Made by a program: the position numbers and the translations under genes. The notes under the pieces are model-generated. The model was given only the letters and a program-made list of their open reading frames with translations, did no database searches and was not told the origin of the DNA. Positions 54,423-63,057 of a stretch of 64,000 bases of DNA are shown one piece after another; position 1 is the first letter of the stretch; the number at the start of each line of letters is the position of its first letter. Source of the DNA: CAYTRS01 sp964440305 (GTDB taxonomy: Bacteria; Patescibacteriota; Minisyncoccia; Moranbacterales; JAKLHP01); contig CAYTRS010000001.1 in the NCBI GenBank assembly GCA_964440305.1, positions 40,175 to 104,174 of the forward strand, read 5' to 3'.

Positions 54423-54548
54423 ATGGATGGTTATATTATCTGTACTGTGATTATTCTTGTTGTAATTTTTATATGCGTGGATCGCAAGGGTTTTATTGAA
54501 GATCTGCGCAGCTTTAGAAATTATTTCAAAAGATATCTTCCCAGATAG
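54423..54548 (+). CDS. Small 41-aa membrane peptide
   Basis: Begins MDGYIICTVIILVVIFICVD, a single membrane helix, followed by a basic tail ending SFRNYFKRYLPR. The ATG at 54423 is preceded by AAGGAGG (54408-54414) at ideal spacing, one of very few strong Shine-Dalgarno sites in the window, which decides the start over the longer open frame from 54303. A terminator follows at 54572. I do not recognise a family. Confidence 0.65.
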   Translation: MDGYIICTVIILVVIFICVDRKGFIEDLRSFRNYFKRYLPR

Positions 54549-54571
54549 GAAGATAGCAATTTTTTCAACAT

Positions 54572-54605
54572 AGGACCTTATTAAGCTTCAAAAAGGTCCT
54601 TTTTC
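54572..54605 (+). terminator. Intrinsic terminator after the 41-aa ORF
   Basis: AGGACCTT (54572-54579) and AAGGTCCT (54593-54600) form an 8-bp perfect stem followed by TTTT. Confidence 0.85.
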
Positions 54606-54625
54606 ATTTTAATTGCAAAAAATTG

Positions 54626-54631
54626 TATAAT
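54626..54631 (+). promoter_or_regulatory. -10 box giving a probable leaderless recO transcript
   Basis: TATAAT ends 6 nt before ATG 54638. A possible -35 TTCATT lies 17 nt upstream (54603-54608). Transcription would start at the start codon. Confidence 0.5.
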
Positions 54632-54637
54632 GTAATT

Positions 54638-55354
54638 ATGGAGTATAAGCTTACAGGAATAATACTTTTGAAAAGAGATGTCGGAGAAACGGACAGAATT
54701 TACACTATTTATACCAAAGAAAAGGGAAAAATGAGGGTTTTGGCAAAAGGCGTGAAGAAACCGCAGGCAAAGCTGGCGGGATTTTTGGAAAACTTTACCT
54801 TGGCGGAAATATTCATTGCCAGAAAACAAGGTTTGGGAAAGATAACCGGTTCAATTGCGGAAGATGGTTTTTATGAAATAAAAAAAGATCCCGACACTTC
54901 TTTGCGAGTTTTTAAGAACATAAAGATGCTTGATTCTTTGACTGAGAACGAAGAAAAAGATGAAAATATTTTTCAGCTTCTTTTTGACTATCTTAAAACT
55001 ATTAACATTCTGGCAAAGAACGGTAAGGATAGCTCAATAGAGCTTGTGCATTTGGGATTTATTTTTAAACTTTTTGATATTTTGGGATATAAACTTGAAG
55101 CTCAAAATTGCGTGGTTTCAGGAGATAGGCTAAAAAGCGGGGATAATTATTTTAGCTCTAGGGCTGGGGGTGTAGTTTGTGGGGTAAGATCTGCAAAAGA
55201 GGATATGATTAAAATAAGCGACAATGGGATAAAAATTCTCCGGATATTTTTTCAAAATAATATAAAATCATTAATCAAACTTAATGCAGAAAAAAAAGAC
55301 ATAGCATGCCTAAGCATTATTTCGGATAATTTCTATCGGTGGATAAAAAGTTAG
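54638..55354 (+). CDS. recO: DNA repair protein RecO
   Basis: Recombination mediator that helps load RecA. N-terminal OB-fold MEYKLTGIILLKRDVGETDR, then KGKMRVLAKGVKKPQAKLAG is diagnostic, and the helical C-domain contains HLGFIFKLFDILGYKLEAQN. Only parts of the C-terminal zinc-finger cysteines remain (NCVVSG, GVVC). The frame opens at 54623 with TTG. ATG 54638 gives the normal start. Confidence 0.92.
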   Translation: MEYKLTGIILLKRDVGETDRIYTIYTKEKGKMRVLAKGVKKPQAKLAGFLENFTLAEIFIARKQGLGKITGSIAEDGFYEIKKDPDTSLRVFKNIKMLDSLTENEEKDENIFQLLFDYLKTINILAKNGKDSSIELVHLGFIFKLFDILGYKLEAQNCVVSGDRLKSGDNYFSSRAGGVVCGVRSAKEDMIKISDNGIKILRIFFQNNIKSLIKLNAEKKDIACLSIISDNFYRWIKS

Positions 55355-55395
55355 AGCAGCTTTATAAATTTGCAATTTTTTGCTAAAATATAAGT

Positions 55396-55438
55396 GCGAT
55401 TCCAATCCACGAATGCATGCGAATGACACGAATATATA
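55396..55438. repeat. ATTCG-type repeat copy
   Basis: CCACGAATGCATGCGAATGA followed by CACGAATATATAAAAGG. It shares the ATGCGAATGA-CACGAA core with 36800 and 35061, but only one arm is clear. Confidence 0.65.
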
Positions 55439-55468
55439 AAAGGTAAGTTTTCCTCAGACACTTTAGCT

Positions 55469-55505
55469 TTTTCCGCCAAAGGCGGATCAGCCTATGGCTG
55501 AAATT
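55469..55505. repeat. CCGCC/CAGCC double-hairpin element, intergenic copy
   Basis: CCGCCAAAGGCGG then ATCAGCCTATGGCTGA, each half a small hairpin. It lies just before the surface-protein start at 55528. Related copies are at 12956 and, within a coding region, at 63651. Confidence 0.75.
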
Positions 55506-55527
55506 TTGAATTTTAACTTTATTTATT

Positions 55528-57435
55528 ATGGCACTTGAAGAGCTCAATAAAGAAATATACGACGAATCCTCCAAAGAACTCCAAAGGACCCATGAGGAAA
55601 GCCAATTTAATCCGGAATCTTCTTCTGGAGATATTTCCAGTTTATCCGGGGAAAAGAAGTGGGGGAAAAGGCCAAGTTTCTTTGAAGAAAATAGGGAAAG
55701 AATAAAAAAAGGAATCAAAATTGGAAGCGCGATAGTTGGATTTATTGCAGTTGTTGGAATAATTTTTATTATAATTGCCAAAACCGGATTTGATGACGAA
55801 AAGGTGAGCATTAAGATTTCTGGAATGGAAGGTATTGGGAGCAACCAAGATACGACTTATAAAATTTCCTATAAAAATGAAAACCGGGTGGGAATCAATA
55901 AGGCAGAATTGATTTTGAATTATTCCGAGAGTTTCATTCCCCAAGGAAGCGATAGACTGAAAATCATAAGTCCGAACAACAGCCGGATCGCGATTGGAGA
56001 GATCAGGGCCCATTCTGAAGGGGAGGTTGAGATCAGTGGAAAGTTTTTCGCCCCGCAGGATGAAACTGTTTATATAAACGCGGTGCTTGATTATACGCCC
56101 TCTTCTTTCAGTAGCTCTTTTAAGGCGGAAGACAAAATCGGAGTTTTGATTAACAGTTCCCCGCTATTTTTGGAAGTAATGGCTCCTTTGGAAGCAAATC
56201 CGGGAAATGCGGTTGAATATCTGATTGAGTATAAAAATTTGGGAGAGCAACGCTTTGACAATGTGCGGGTGAAAGTTGACTATCCGGAAGGATTTAATTA
56301 TTCTTCCTCCGAGCCTTCTTTTTCAGAAGGAAATAATCTTTGGTATTTGGGTTCCCTTGAGCCTAGTTCCCAGGGAAAAATAAGAATTTCGGGAACACTC
56401 AATGGAAATCCGGAAGAAATAAAAAAAGTTAGCGCTTCGCTTCTTACCGTTTCGGGAAGCGGAGAGGCGGTAGTATATAATCGAAAGGAGAAATCCACCA
56501 AAATAAGCGCATCCGATCTTATAATCAGCCAGTCAATTAACGGTCTTCAGAAAGCTGCCATTTATGCCGGAGAAAGGCTGGATTACGAGATTTATTATAA
56601 AAATACCGGTCAAACTAGCCTCAGAAATGCGGTAGTTACCGTTGAAATTTTCGGAGGAAACATCCTTGATTTTTCAAAAATTGATATTAGCAAGGGATCA
56701 TATAACTCTTCAGAAAAAAGAATAACCTGGAAAGCTTCCGACATATCCGCGCTTTCCGTTCTGAATCCCGGGGAAGAAGGAAAAATAAAATTTTCCGTCC
56801 CTGTTTTGGAAAGAATCCCGGTAGAAAATGAAAATGACAAGAATTTCAGCGTCAAAACAGTTGCCAAGATAGAAAGTTCGGACTTGAAAGTTCCGGTCGG
56901 ATCGGGAAAGTCAATAATCAGCAATACGCTGGAATTGAAACTGAATTCCAAAGTCATTCTGGAAGCCCTGGGCTATTACAATGACAAGGATATTTCCAAT
57001 TCCGGTCCCATTCCTCCGCAGGTGGGAAAGGAAACCTCCTACGCCTTGCACTTATCAATAACTAACATTTCCAATGACATATCCAATGTAGAAGTAACTT
57101 CCTCTCTTCCTTCGGGAGTAAAATGGAGCGGAAAAATTTTTCCAGAAAGCGAAAAGATAACATTTGACGATAAGGGCAATAGGTTAGTTTGGGAAGTTGG
57201 AAAAGTTGAAAGCGGAGCTGGAATCATCAAATCCAAGCGGGAAGTCGCTTTCCAAGTGAGCATTGTTCCGGAGGAAAATCAAATTAATAAGAAAGTTATT
57301 TTACTTAATAATTCGGTTCTTACTGCCAAGGATAATTTCACCGGAGAAAACATTAAAGTGGAAATTGACTCAAAAGATAATGTCATCAGGGAAGATAAAA
57401 GCGTGGAAGATTATTTGGTAGTACCTGCAGAGTAA
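55528..57435 (+). CDS. Large membrane-anchored beta-repeat surface protein
   Basis: 635 aa. A cytoplasmic acidic N-terminus (about 1-60) precedes one membrane helix (GSAIVGFIAVVGIIFIIIAK). Four or more DUF11/Ig-like beta domains follow, each with a YxIxYKNxG-type strand: TTYKISYKNENRVGINKAEL, NAVEYLIEYKNLGEQRFDNV, RLDYEIYYKNTGQTSLRNAV, SYALHLSITNISNDISNVEV. No catalytic motif is evident. It is likely a structural or adhesive cell-surface protein. Confidence 0.65.
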   Translation: MALEELNKEIYDESSKELQRTHEESQFNPESSSGDISSLSGEKKWGKRPSFFEENRERIKKGIKIGSAIVGFIAVVGIIFIIIAKTGFDDEKVSIKISGMEGIGSNQDTTYKISYKNENRVGINKAELILNYSESFIPQGSDRLKIISPNNSRIAIGEIRAHSEGEVEISGKFFAPQDETVYINAVLDYTPSSFSSSFKAEDKIGVLINSSPLFLEVMAPLEANPGNAVEYLIEYKNLGEQRFDNVRVKVDYPEGFNYSSSEPSFSEGNNLWYLGSLEPSSQGKIRISGTLNGNPEEIKKVSASLLTVSGSGEAVVYNRKEKSTKISASDLIISQSINGLQKAAIYAGERLDYEIYYKNTGQTSLRNAVVTVEIFGGNILDFSKIDISKGSYNSSEKRITWKASDISALSVLNPGEEGKIKFSVPVLERIPVENENDKNFSVKTVAKIESSDLKVPVGSGKSIISNTLELKLNSKVILEALGYYNDKDISNSGPIPPQVGKETSYALHLSITNISNDISNVEVTSSLPSGVKWSGKIFPESEKITFDDKGNRLVWEVGKVESGAGIIKSKREVAFQVSIVPEENQINKKVILLNNSVLTAKDNFTGENIKVEIDSKDNVIREDKSVEDYLVVPAE

Positions 57436-58728
<1,293 letters not shown>

Positions 58729-58734
58729 AGAAGG

Positions 58735-58803
58735 GTAAGGTTAATAGAGGCGCGGGAAATTGCGTCAAATAAAGGGTGTTTCTCAGGGTGAAGCACTTTT
58801 TTT
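58735..58803 (+). ncRNA. Candidate small RNA of about 70 nt
   Basis: Between the TTGACT-17-TATAAT promoter and a terminator hairpin (GTGTTTC 58776-58782 with GAAGCAC 58790-58796, seven Ts to 58803) lies a compact non-coding transcript. It contains a second stem, GGCGC (about 58749-58753) with GCGTC (about 58762-58766). There is no credible ORF. It could be a stand-alone sRNA or a terminated leader. The next start codon is 95 bases further on, beyond an inverted repeat. I do not recognise a riboswitch class. Confidence 0.55.
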
Positions 58804-58809
58804 GTTGTT

Positions 58810-58890
58810 CACTACGAAATACGAATCAAATACGAATCTACGAATTGGAAATAACCATTCATAATTTCTTAGAATTCATACTTCGTAGGG
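58810..58890. repeat. Inverted repeat before the CAP-domain gene
   Basis: CTACGAAATACGAATCAAAT and TACGAATCTACGAATTGG on the left, AGAATTCATACTTCGTAG on the right. The CTACGAA/TTCGTAG ends match exactly. Confidence 0.6.
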
Positions 58891-58897
58891 AAAATTT

Positions 58898-59740
58898 ATG
58901 AACAAAAATACATATAAAAACTTAACAATTACTTTTCTAGCGCTAATAGTGCTGATTTTCAGCGCGAATTTTGCTTCTGCCAGCGATATAACGCCAGAAA
59001 GCGTGGTTGAGCTTACCAATAATGAAAGGGCGAAAGAAGGAATCGGCGCTTTGAAGATAAACGACGAATTGTCGCAAGCCGCGAAAATGAAGCTTCAAGA
59101 CATGATTGACAATGATTATTTCTCTCACGAATCTCCTCAAGGAACAAGCCCCTGGCACTGGATTGAAAAAAGCGGATATGATTATAAATACGCCGGAGAA
59201 AACTTGGCAATCAATTTCTTGACTGCCGAAGAGCAGCATAAAGCCTGGATGGAAAGCTCCAAGCATAAGAAAAATATCTTGAATCCCAATTTTCAAGAAA
59301 TCGGCGTAGCAGTAAAAAAAGCGAAATTGGACGACAAGATGACCTTTATAACCGTGCAAATGTTCGGAACATCTTCTGCGGACATAATTGGAATTTCCGA
59401 AGTTAAAGGAATTTCAAAAACAGAAAAAAATTCGCTAACTGGCGAGGAACCGGAAATGCTCAGAATGGCGCTTTCGGATTTGGAAACAAATCAAGGACAA
59501 AAAAGCATTCCGAAAAATTCAAGCAATATTTCAAACGAAAACTATTTTTCGCAATCCGCATCTATGATTATCCTGGCAGTTTTCGCTTTTGATTCCGGAG
59601 CCTTTGCATACGGCGCTTTCAAACTGGTAAGCTTGAGAAGAAAAAATAAAATTTTTGTTTTGAAAGATCCTTCCATGGAAAAAACGGAAGGCTACTTAGA
59701 TTTTCTGGAAGGACTTTCCGGAAGCGATAAGATTGTATAA
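58898..59740 (+). CDS. CAP (SCP/YkwD-like) domain protein, membrane anchored
   Basis: 280 aa with a signal peptide (LTITFLALIVLIFSANFASA) and a CAP domain: VELTNNERAKEGIGALKIND, DNDYFSHESPQGTSPWHWIE, YAGENLAINF and HKKNILNPNFQEIGVAVKKA. This is the bacterial YkwD type, with the cavity His/Glu residues in SHES and GENLA. A C-terminal hydrophobic segment (about 222-243) gives a second anchor, followed by a cytoplasmic tail. Function is extracellular. Substrate is unknown. Confidence 0.85.
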   Translation: MNKNTYKNLTITFLALIVLIFSANFASASDITPESVVELTNNERAKEGIGALKINDELSQAAKMKLQDMIDNDYFSHESPQGTSPWHWIEKSGYDYKYAGENLAINFLTAEEQHKAWMESSKHKKNILNPNFQEIGVAVKKAKLDDKMTFITVQMFGTSSADIIGISEVKGISKTEKNSLTGEEPEMLRMALSDLETNQGQKSIPKNSSNISNENYFSQSASMIILAVFAFDSGAFAYGAFKLVSLRRKNKIFVLKDPSMEKTEGYLDFLEGLSGSDKIV

Positions 59741-59988
59741 ATTAAAAAACCAGAATTTTAAATAATAGAAAGGAAGCTCTTTAAAATAAAAATAAATTAA
59801 AAATCTATTGAAAAGTAGATAATCCGCCAAAGCACAAAGGAAAAGTAATTAAACATTTGAATTATATTTTCATTTTTGCCAAAGCGGATATTGATTTTGA
59901 CAGGCGAGGAAAAGTGCCTAAAACAAAAATCAAAAAAATAAAAGCAAGATTCCTTGCTTTTCCTCCTTAAAAGGAGAAAAACTGAATG

Positions 59989-60022
59989 AAACAGTTTCGA
60001 CGTAACGTTGGAGCTGTTTTTT
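59989..60022 (+). terminator. Strong intrinsic terminator upstream of murA
   Basis: AAACAG (59989-59994) pairs with CTGTTT (60014-60019), continued inward by TTTCGACG/CGTTGGAG with wobbles, followed by T residues. Confidence 0.7.
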
Positions 60023-60050
60023 CTTATAAAAAAATATCCTTCCTTCAGCC

Positions 60051-60079
60051 TTGAAATTATGCCTGTTTTGAAATATACT
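60051..60079 (+). promoter_or_regulatory. murA promoter, probably leaderless
   Basis: TTGAAA (60051-60056), 17-nt spacer, TATACT (60074-60079). The ATG at 60086 falls exactly 7 nt after the -10, so it is likely the first transcribed base triplet. Confidence 0.6.
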
Positions 60080-60085
60080 TATCTT

Positions 60086-61396
60086 ATGGAATATTTTGAA
60101 ATTATAGGAGAAAAAAAGCTTAAGGGAGAGGTTTCTGTCAACAGTTCCAAGAATGCGGCAGTGGCTTTGATTATGGCTTCTCTCATAAATAAAGGCGTAA
60201 CAACACTCAAAAATGTTCCGCAAATTGAGGAAGTTAACCGCTTATTGGAGGTACTGGAAAGCATGGGGATAAAAATTGAAAAAAGGGGAAAAATGCTGAA
60301 AATAATTCCTCCGAAAGATATCCGTGTTGAAAGAATAGACAAGAACGCGGCCAAAAAGACCAGGGCGATTATCCTTATGATCGGGGCGCTTGCCGGAAGG
60401 GTTAAAAAATATTCAATTCCCCAAGCAGGAGGATGCCGGCTGGGAAGCAGGACTATCAAGCCTCACCTTTTTGCCTTGGAAAATTTCGGGATTAAAATTG
60501 AAATCGACAAGGAAAGCTTCAATATGAAAATAAAAAAAATTCATTCCGCACCTAAAGTGGTTCTCTATGAAGCAGGAGACACCGTGACGGAAAACGCCTT
60601 GCTGGCGGCGGCTCAAGCTCCGGGAAAAACGCTGATTAAATTGGCATCGGCAAATTATATGGTCCAGGATCTTTGCTTTTATCTCCAAAAGCTTGGAGTG
60701 AAAATCAAGGGTATTGGAACCATGGCGCTGGAAGTGGAAGGGCTCAAGGATATTAAAAAAGATGTTGAATATGAAATCAGCGAAGATCCGATTGAAGCCA
60801 TGCTTTTTCTTTCACTGGCAGCTGTTACCGGAAGCGAACTGTTGATAAAAAGATGCCCGATTGATTTTCTGGAACTTGAACTTCTGAAAATGGAAAAAAT
60901 GGGCTTTAAATATAAAATAGCAAAAGAATATTTGTCTGCAAATGGGAAAACGAAGCTTTCTGACATCAGGGCTTATCCTTCGAAATTGAAAGCGCTGGAA
61001 GAGAAAATCCATCCGGCAGCGCCTTCATCCGCGGGAATTAATATTGATAATCTTCCGTTTTTTGTGCCGATTGCCCTGGTAGCGAAAGGGAAAACGCTTA
61101 TTCATGACTGGGTTTATGAAAACAGGGCGGTTTATTTTGCGGAACTCTGCCGGCTTGGCGCGAAAATAACCCTTATGGATCCGCACCGTGCTTTTATTGA
61201 AGGATCTGTGAAACTTTTCGGAACGGAAATGGTTTGTCCTCCGGCCCTCCGTCCGGCAGTGATAATTCTTGTTGCAATGGTGGCGGCAAAGGGGAAGTCG
61301 GTTTTGCGCGGAGTTTATCCGATAAACAGGGGATATGAAGAATTGGTTCCAAGACTTCGAAGTATCGGAGCGGAAATAAGATTAGTCAAGGACTAG
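60086..61396 (+). CDS. murA: UDP-N-acetylglucosamine 1-carboxyvinyltransferase
   Basis: First committed step of peptidoglycan synthesis (EPSP-synthase fold). N-terminal KLKGEVSVNSSKNAAVALIM, the catalytic-loop motif PQAGGCRLGSRTIKPHLFAL with the PEP-reactive Cys, and C-terminal RPAVIILVAMVAAKGKS are present. Length is 436 aa. The open frame begins at TTG 60008. ATG 60086 is chosen because MEYFEIIGEKKLKGEV is the family N-terminus and a promoter sits directly upstream. The catalytic-loop Cys implies fosfomycin sensitivity in principle. Confidence 0.93.
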   Translation: MEYFEIIGEKKLKGEVSVNSSKNAAVALIMASLINKGVTTLKNVPQIEEVNRLLEVLESMGIKIEKRGKMLKIIPPKDIRVERIDKNAAKKTRAIILMIGALAGRVKKYSIPQAGGCRLGSRTIKPHLFALENFGIKIEIDKESFNMKIKKIHSAPKVVLYEAGDTVTENALLAAAQAPGKTLIKLASANYMVQDLCFYLQKLGVKIKGIGTMALEVEGLKDIKKDVEYEISEDPIEAMLFLSLAAVTGSELLIKRCPIDFLELELLKMEKMGFKYKIAKEYLSANGKTKLSDIRAYPSKLKALEEKIHPAAPSSAGINIDNLPFFVPIALVAKGKTLIHDWVYENRAVYFAELCRLGAKITLMDPHRAFIEGSVKLFGTEMVCPPALRPAVIILVAMVAAKGKSVLRGVYPINRGYEELVPRLRSIGAEIRLVKD

Positions 61397-61429
61397 ATAA
61401 AGTAAAAAGAGAAAAGTAAAGAGTAAAAA
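61397..61429. repeat. AAAAGTAAA-type repeat, left side of the four-helix-bundle gene
   Basis: AAAGTAAAAAGAGAAAAGTA...AGAGTAAAAA. The other side of the gene (61810-61867) carries complementary TTTTTAATTTTTA/ACTTTTAAATTTTTACTTT motifs, so the gene is bracketed by inverted AT-rich repeats. Confidence 0.55.
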
Positions 61430-61810
61430 ATGAATGTAAAAAAAGAAAAGTATAGCAAAGAAAAAGATATAAAATACAGGTCATATGTTTTTGCTATTAA
61501 GATAATAAAGTTTATACGAAAATTACCGAAAAATGATTTTGGATTAGAAATTATTGTAAAGCAACTTTTGAGGGCATCAACTAGTGTCGGAGCAAATATA
61601 ATTGAAGCCAAAGCTTCCAGTTCGAGAAGAGATTTTACGAATTTTTATCACCACGCTCTTAAGTCAGCAAATGAAACAAGATTCTGGTTGGGAATTTTAA
61701 GGGATTCAGAATATCTTGTGAAAAATAGAGAATTGGAGGATTTATTAAAGGAGGCAATAGAGATATCTAATATATTAGGAAAGTGCATAATATCACTAAA
61801 GAACAAATAA
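61430..61810 (+). CDS. Four-helix-bundle protein (23S rRNA IVS-like)
   Basis: 126 aa in four amphipathic helices: YRSYVFAIKIIKFIRKLP, EIIVKQLLRASTSVGANIIE, FTNFYHHALKSANETRFWLG and ELEDLLKEAIEISNILGKCI. The pattern QLLRASTSVGANIIEAKAS-S-DF is diagnostic of the S23/TIGR02436 family, first found in 23S rRNA intervening sequences and related to the Avd protein of diversity-generating retroelements. In candidate phyla such genes are frequent and solitary. Here it separates murA from mreB and is bracketed by AT-rich inverted repeats. Confidence 0.88.
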   Translation: MNVKKEKYSKEKDIKYRSYVFAIKIIKFIRKLPKNDFGLEIIVKQLLRASTSVGANIIEAKASSSRRDFTNFYHHALKSANETRFWLGILRDSEYLVKNRELEDLLKEAIEISNILGKCIISLKNK

Positions 61811-61867
61811 ATTTTTAATTTTTATCTTAGATTTTTAATTTTTACTTTTAAATTTTTACTTTGAAAT
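61811..61867. repeat. TTTTTAATTTTTA-type repeat, right side of the four-helix-bundle gene
   Basis: Tandem ATTTTTAATTTTTA/CTTTTAAATTTTTACTTTGA units reaching the mreB ATG. Confidence 0.55.
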
Positions 61868-62875
61868 ATGTTCATACGTAAAATCGGAATTGATCTTGGA
61901 ACGGCAAACACATTGGTGTTTGTTCCGGGAAAAGGAATAGTGGTAAATGAACCTTCTGTAGTGGCGGTTTCTATGATTGACAACAAGGTTTTAGCGGTTG
62001 GAAACCAGGCGAAAGAAATGCTGGGAAGGACTCCGGAAGGAATTGTTGCCAGCCGGCCGATGAAAGAGGGAGTGATTGCCGACTACCGCGTTACCGGAGC
62101 GATGCTGAAATATTTCATCAATAAAGTCAGCGGAAAAGTAAGATTGATGCGTCCGGAAGTGATGATTTCCATTCCGGCAGGAGTGACCTCTACGGAACGA
62201 AGAGCGGTTATTGACGCAGCGGTGAAAGCGGGAGCAAAGACAGCTTATGTCGTCAAAGAGCCTCTTTTGGCGGCGATCGGAGCGGGAATCCAAGTGCATA
62301 ATGCGATGGGAAATATAATAATTGATATTGGAGGGGGAACTTCGGAAATTGCGGTTATTTCTTTGGGTGGAATAGTTGCGGCTCATAGCGCCAGGGTTGG
62401 AGGAAATAAGCTAGATCAGGCAATTTCGGATTATATAAAGCGAAAATATGGGCTTGTCATTGGCGAAAGGACAGCGGAAGAAGTGAAGATGACTATCGGT
62501 TCCGCAATAGCCCTGGTAAAGGAAGAATATATGGAAGTTCGAGGGAGAGATTTAATGGGAGGATTGCCGAAAATAGTCCGTATTTCATCCAATGAAGTAA
62601 CAGAAGCAATTCAAGATGAACTTCGCGAAATTATCAACGCCATAAAGAAAGTTTTTCAGGAAACTCCGCCAGAACTGGCGGCGGATGTCATTGACAAAGG
62701 AATGGTGATTTCTGGCGGAGGAGCGCTCCTTCGCAATATTGATCAGCTAATCACCAAAACAATCGGCGTTCCGTGTTATATCGCGGACGACCCTCTTTTC
62801 TGCGTCATCAAAGGAATCGGAATCGCTTTAGAAAATTTGGAGTTATACAAAAGGACAATTATGATATCTAAGTAA
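61868..62875 (+). CDS. mreB: Rod-shape-determining actin homologue MreB
   Basis: 335 aa. Phosphate 1 KIGIDLGTANTLVFVPGKGI, phosphate 2 NIIIDIGGGTSEIAVISLGG and adenosine motif VISGGGALLRNIDQL are all intact. It directs side-wall peptidoglycan synthesis, and the RodZ-like protein at 5724 is its likely membrane adaptor. It suggests an elongated cell or an MreB-dependent wall machinery. Confidence 0.96.
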   Translation: MFIRKIGIDLGTANTLVFVPGKGIVVNEPSVVAVSMIDNKVLAVGNQAKEMLGRTPEGIVASRPMKEGVIADYRVTGAMLKYFINKVSGKVRLMRPEVMISIPAGVTSTERRAVIDAAVKAGAKTAYVVKEPLLAAIGAGIQVHNAMGNIIIDIGGGTSEIAVISLGGIVAAHSARVGGNKLDQAISDYIKRKYGLVIGERTAEEVKMTIGSAIALVKEEYMEVRGRDLMGGLPKIVRISSNEVTEAIQDELREIINAIKKVFQETPPELAADVIDKGMVISGGGALLRNIDQLITKTIGVPCYIADDPLFCVIKGIGIALENLELYKRTIMISK

Positions 62876-63057
62876 AATTTCAAAATCCAAATTTCCAATT
62901 TCCAATCAAATCCAAAATTCCAATTTATAAAATTTTTTGTCATTTAATTATTTGAGCTTGATTTGACATTTGAAATTTGGCATTTGGATTTACTAAAGTA
63001 TTTTTTGATTTTAAGTTGTGCTTTGAATATTTGCGTTCTAAATTTTGAATTTAATCA
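62876..63057. repeat. TTCCAAT-type repeats between mreB and the GT4 gene
   Basis: AAATTTCCAATTTCCAATCA and ATTCCAATTTATAAAATT on the left with TTGACATTTGAAATTTGGCA and TTTGGATTTACTAAAG on the right. An imperfect large hairpin reaches the next ATG. No gene is seen. Confidence 0.6.

Larger units (their letters stand above)
59741..60085. other. Gene-free 345-base spacer before murA
   Basis: It holds an AT-rich segment with an ATCCGC (about 59820)/GCGGAT (about 59884) inverted pair, a short hairpin AAAAGCAAG/CTTGCTTTT (59940-59961), CTCC-TTAAAA-GGAG just after it, and a strong terminator-like hairpin at 59989-60022. The murA promoter is at 60051-60079. No ORF of note is seen. Confidence 0.6.

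Noticed and set aside
58735..58803. Resemblance of the small RNA start (AATAGAGGCGCG) to a lysine riboswitch
   Set aside because: The stretch is only about 70 nt and the conserved five-way junction elements are missing, and the downstream gene has no lysine-related role.
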